A stretch of 64,000 nucleotides of DNA from JANMCE01 sp031410595 (GTDB taxonomy: Bacteria > Actinomycetota > Acidimicrobiia > Acidimicrobiales > Ilumatobacteraceae), in contig JANNZM010000001.1 of the NCBI GenBank assembly GCA_031410595.1, positions 1-64,000 on the forward strand, written 5' to 3'. The translations under genes and the position numbers were made by a program. Shown here piece after piece: positions 60,906 to 64,000 of the stretch. The notes beneath the pieces are model-generated. The model did not search any database and was not told the DNA's origin. It saw only the letters and a list, made by a program, of their open reading frames with translations. The number at the start of each line of letters is the position of its first letter. Position 1 is the first letter of the stretch.

Positions 60906-61774
60906 GTCTCGCCCGACAACGGTTGGCCCGTGTGGTTCCCACGCTGGTGCTTGTCGTGGCCGCCGTCTTCTTCATTGCCCCGCTGCTCAGCATGGCCCGC
61001 TTCGCGTTGCAGAACGTGCAGGTGTTCCAGCTTGGCACGTCAAATCTCTTCAAGAATTGGTCGTTCTCCGAAGTCACCAGGGCGTTTCATGAGCCGGCGT
61101 TCGGATCAACGCTGCTGCTGAGTCTCCGGCTCGCGCTCGGTACCGTGCTGCTCACCCTCGGTCTGCTGATACCCACTGCATTGCTGGTGCACGTGAAATT
61201 GCCCAAAGCGCGCGCCGCTGTTGAGTTCTTCACCCTGCTGCCGTACATGGTGCCGCCCATCGCACTCGTTGCCGGGGTCATTGGTTTCATCCGACCGAAC
61301 GCCCGCTGGTTCGTTTCGTCGAATTACTCACTCATCCCGTTCTACGTGGTGCTTGCGCTGCCATTCACCTACCGATCGATCGACGCAGGCATTCGCGCGA
61401 TCGACGTACGCACGCTGATCGACGCGTCCCGAAGCCTCGGGGCTGGTTGGGGTACCACGTTGCGGCGAGCGTTGCTGCCGAATCTGCGCAGCGCCATCAT
61501 TTCGTCTTCATTTCTCACCGCCACCGTAGTGTTGGGCGAGTTCACGATGGCGCAGGTGCTGTTGAAGCGAACCTTCCCACAGTTCCTGGCCGAGTTTGGC
61601 CGAAAGGAAGCCCGCGGGGGTATCGCACTGGCCCTGCTCACCCTTGTGGCCACCACTGCACTGCTCGGGTTGTTGACCCTCTTGACTCGCCGCAAGGGTG
61701 CAACGGGCCGACGAGGTGGTCTGGCTGAGACGCTTACCGCTGGACCCATCACCGTGCCTAGCGAACGTGCATGA
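60893..61774 (+). CDS. ABC transporter permease 2 (PotC-like)
   Basis: 293 residues from ATG 60893, which overlaps permease 1 by 13 bp; earlier in-frame starts are inside that gene. Six helices; the EAA loop reads LIDASRSLGAGWGTTLRRALLP. With permease 1 it forms the channel of the importer. Confidence 0.88.
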   Translation: MAQVGLARQRLARVVPTLVLVVAAVFFIAPLLSMARFALQNVQVFQLGTSNLFKNWSFSEVTRAFHEPAFGSTLLLSLRLALGTVLLTLGLLIPTALLVHVKLPKARAAVEFFTLLPYMVPPIALVAGVIGFIRPNARWFVSSNYSLIPFYVVLALPFTYRSIDAGIRAIDVRTLIDASRSLGAGWGTTLRRALLPNLRSAIISSSFLTATVVLGEFTMAQVLLKRTFPQFLAEFGRKEARGGIALALLTLVATTALLGLLTLLTRRKGATGRRGGLAETLTAGPITVPSERA

Positions 61775-61811
61775 CGCATCTCAACCCGCTTCTTCATGGC
61801 TCGGAGCCTTC

Positions 61812-62888
61812 ATGACCGCTCTCTCGTTTCATGGTGTTCGCAAGACATTCGGGCCGACCGTGGCGCTGTACGGACTCGATCTCGACATCAAAGACGGCGA
61901 GATGATAACGCTGCTCGGACCATCGGGCTGCGGCAAGACGACGGCGTTACGCATCGCAGCCGGGTTCGAGTTCGCCGACTCCGGCATCGTCGAGGTGGGC
62001 GGCGCTGACATCAGCGGTACACCTGCGCACAGGCGCAACATGGGCATGGTGTTTCAGAGTTACAGCTTGTTTCCGAACCTCAGCGTCGCGCAGAACATCG
62101 ACTTCGGACTACGGACCCGCAAGATTGACAAGCCGCAACGTCAAAAGCGCGTGAACGAGATGCTCGATCTGGTGCAGCTCGGAGAGTTCGCCGGGCGGTA
62201 CCCGCACCAGCTCTCGGGCGGCCAGCAACAACGGGTAGCCCTAGCCCGAGCCCTTGCACCGCAACCGCAACTGCTTCTGCTCGATGAGCCCCTGAGCGCT
62301 CTCGATGCCAAGGTGCGCGCAACCCTCCGTGAGGAGATCAAACGTATTCAAACCGAACTCGGCATCACCACGCTGTTCGTCACCCACGATCAAGACGAGG
62401 CTCTGGCCATCAGTGATCGCATCGGCGTCATGTCGAGCGGTCGCCTCGAGCAGCTCGGCACACCGACCGAGGTGTACCGCCGTCCGTCCACGGCGTTCGT
62501 TGCCCGCTTCGTCGGCTCGATGAACGAACTTCGGGGCGCAGTGACCGGCGACTCCGTCGACGTGCTCTCGTATCGGATACCTGTTCCTGCGGCCGCGCAA
62601 CATGCGACGGGCACACCGGTGCTCCTGCTCGTTCGCCCGGAGGACTTCGAACTGGTCACTGAACCCGACCAGGGTCTGAGCGGTACCGTCACCGGCGTGA
62701 CCTTTCAGGGTGCCACGACCATCGTCGGTGTGCGGCTCGACGTCCTAGATCAACTCGTCAACGTCGAGACTCGGGCCGGTGCCGACCCGGTCATTGGGTC
62801 CCGCGTAGCGGTGGCCGTTGACGGTACACGCGGGGTATGCGAACCCGCCCATGTGGTCGTGGCTGCCGTGAGCACGACTGCAGCCTGA
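61812..62888 (+). CDS. ABC transporter ATP-binding protein (PotA-like)
   Basis: 358 residues from ATG 61812, preceded by GGAG. Walker A LLGPSGCGKTT, Q-loop MVFQSYSLFP, signature LSGGQQQRVALARAL, Walker B LLLLDEPLSALD, H-loop FVTHDQDEA. About residues 250-355 form a TOBE-type regulatory domain, as in PotA/MalK/FbpC. Powers the importer encoded directly upstream. Confidence 0.92.
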   Translation: MTALSFHGVRKTFGPTVALYGLDLDIKDGEMITLLGPSGCGKTTALRIAAGFEFADSGIVEVGGADISGTPAHRRNMGMVFQSYSLFPNLSVAQNIDFGLRTRKIDKPQRQKRVNEMLDLVQLGEFAGRYPHQLSGGQQQRVALARALAPQPQLLLLDEPLSALDAKVRATLREEIKRIQTELGITTLFVTHDQDEALAISDRIGVMSSGRLEQLGTPTEVYRRPSTAFVARFVGSMNELRGAVTGDSVDVLSYRIPVPAAAQHATGTPVLLLVRPEDFELVTEPDQGLSGTVTGVTFQGATTIVGVRLDVLDQLVNVETRAGADPVIGSRVAVAVDGTRGVCEPAHVVVAAVSTTAA

Positions 62889-62935
62889 CGACCAGATCCA
62901 CGAGATAACCGGGCCAAACCTGGGAGAAGTAGTGT

Positions 62936-63943
62936 TTGTCCGTGTTTGCAGGTACGGAGTCCGTCCAGATACCTCACAGTTTGCGGCGCGATGGCCTTCT
63001 GCGCCGGTTTGCTCCGTTCGGGGCCGTCTCCCTGCTTGCTGTTGGTCGCACGGTGGTGGAGTGCAACCCGTCGCTGAACGCCATTGTCGGTCTGGACGAA
63101 ACCGACCTTGTTGGGGCCAGCTTCGCTCAGGTGGCCCGACCCGACGACGAGGCTCGCGATGCACAGGAGTTCGGGCGACTTCTCTCGGGCGAGATCTCGT
63201 CATTCGATACCCGCCGTTGGATCCTTACGGCTGACGGAGAGACCGGGTGGATTGAGAATCACATCACCCTTCTCCAAGGAGAATCCGGAAGCCCTCAGCG
63301 TCTCTTAGTGCAGGTGCAAGATGTCACCCAACGCCGGGAGCTGCAGGGAAGACTCCAATTCGAAGCCGACCACGACCCTATGACCGGCTTGCTGAACCGG
63401 CGTGGGTTCGGACGCGAACTTGATCGGCATGTCGACCACGTCCGTCGGTATGGTCCGGTCGGCTGCGTCTTGCTAATCGACCTCGACGGTTTGAAAGGCG
63501 TGAATGATACCGAGGGTCACTACGTTGGCGATCAAGCGATTCTGCGCGCCGCTGATGTTTTGCGCGAACGCTTTCGTCATACCGATGCGGTCGGTCGTCT
63601 CGGTGGTGATGAGTTCGCGGTACTCCTTCCCCGAGCATCAGCCGATCAGGCAGTAGCTGCGGCGGAATCATTCCTGTCGGCGAGCCGCGGTGCCGACTCT
63701 TCGACCGAACCGGCCTTGAGGGCCAGTATCGGTATTGCCGACTTTGGGCTGGAATATGTGACCGCAGAGCAGGTGTTGCACAATGCTGACCGGGCGATGT
63801 ACGTCGCCAAGGGGAGTGGCGGAGACCGCTGCGCCACGTTCACGCCCGAAGCCCTGCCAATCAAGAAGGCGGCCGCCCGAGTTGCTTGGCTCGATCAAGT
63901 CAAAAGTCGATCCGAGCAGGACGTCGACGTCGCTACACCCTGA
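62936..63943 (+). CDS. PAS-GGDEF diguanylate cyclase
   Basis: 335 residues (TTG 62936, or GTG 62942). A PAS-like sensor spans residues about 25-145 (VVECNPSLNAIVGLDETDLVG, then the PAC text LLVQVQDVTQRRELQ); the GGDEF domain follows with DHDPMTGLLNRRGF, LIDLDGLKGVND, an intact RLGGDEFAVLLP, and the inhibitory I-site RHTD exactly five residues before GGDEF. So it should make cyclic-di-GMP and be product-inhibited. No membrane segment, so it senses a cytoplasmic cue. Confidence 0.9.
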   Translation: MSVFAGTESVQIPHSLRRDGLLRRFAPFGAVSLLAVGRTVVECNPSLNAIVGLDETDLVGASFAQVARPDDEARDAQEFGRLLSGEISSFDTRRWILTADGETGWIENHITLLQGESGSPQRLLVQVQDVTQRRELQGRLQFEADHDPMTGLLNRRGFGRELDRHVDHVRRYGPVGCVLLIDLDGLKGVNDTEGHYVGDQAILRAADVLRERFRHTDAVGRLGGDEFAVLLPRASADQAVAAAESFLSASRGADSSTEPALRASIGIADFGLEYVTAEQVLHNADRAMYVAKGSGGDRCATFTPEALPIKKAAARVAWLDQVKSRSEQDVDVATP

Positions 63944-63953
63944 CCCAGGTACG

Positions 63954-64000
63954 TCAGCCGAGGTCGAGTGGCACCTGGCAACTCGGCATGCGATTCAGGC
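63954..64000 (-). CDS. Possible C-terminal end of a gene running off the right edge
   Basis: On the minus strand the frame is open from the window edge to a TGA at 63954-63956 with the ending PSCQVPLDLG, converging on the diguanylate cyclase gene at 10 bp. Only 15 residues are visible, too few for identification. Confidence 0.25.
   Translation of the reverse strand, partial: LNRMPSCQVPLDLG

Noticed and set aside
62568..62579. CGTATCGGATAC in the ABC ATPase gene as another XRE site
   Set aside because: It is within coding sequence and has no 6-base spacer between the half-sites.

Overview
The window reads as a high-GC actinobacterial chromosome, most likely an Acidimicrobiia-type (Ilumatobacter-like) aquatic or soil bacterium. 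This is an inference from DUF222/HNH genes, a Septum_form-type membrane protein, a mycothiol-type maleylpyruvate isomerase relative, secreted proteins with 'LLDTR' beta-repeats, and many GTG/TTG starts. There are no rRNA genes, no credible tRNA, no CRISPR array and no complete insertion sequence.

Layout. 0-10.5 kb: the end of a DUF222/HNH gene, a type IIA topoisomerase gene pair, two tandem MFS transporters, a secreted repeat/deacetylase protein and a DUF4262 protein. 10.5-24.1 kb: a GntR regulator divergent from a dimethylglycine-dehydrogenase-like flavoenzyme with its own ETF (etfBA), a TSUP exporter and an MFS exporter; then, on the minus strand, a full corrinoid methyl-transfer operon (corrinoid protein, small 'virulence factor'-family protein, MtrH-like methyltransferase, RACo-like activator, MttB-like methyltransferase without an amber codon, MTHFR-like protein). 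24.2-29.7 kb: XRE regulator with palindromic operators, lytic transglycosylase lipoprotein, choline-dehydrogenase-like GMC enzyme, IclR regulator, MFS. 29.7-35.1 kb: an accessory patch with an AbrB/PIN toxin-antitoxin pair, a Rieske oxygenase, a RelB/RelE pair whose toxin has a nonsense codon, and a STAND/NB-ARC ATPase split by one in-frame TAA. 35.3-47.6 kb: second MttB homologue, then a tightly packed run (DMGDH-like, SoxA-, SoxG-, SoxB-, SoxD-like, homocysteine/betaine methyltransferase) and, on the minus strand, two more 'virulence factor'-family proteins flanking DUF1638 and a DHPS-like methyltransferase. 47.7-64 kb: a 44-bp tandem repeat, a selD gene with an in-frame UGA (selenocysteine), flavodoxin, M1 peptidase, FAD oxidoreductase, decaying genes (DinB fragment, frameshifted DUF222/HNH), a carboxylesterase, a hexapeptide acyltransferase, a PotABCD-like ABC importer and a diguanylate cyclase.

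How it fits together: most of 10-47 kb is for stripping methyl groups from choline, betaine and related quaternary amines and feeding them to tetrahydrofolate. Two routes sit side by side: a corrinoid/MttB route and an oxidative route (GMC, DMGDH-like, sarcosine oxidase) that ends in glycine. A shared palindrome (GTATC-N6-GATAC) at the XRE gene and in front of the oxidative run suggests one regulator controls both places. The least understood part is the small 'virulence factor'-family protein, present three times and always beside C1-transfer genes, together with DUF1638.
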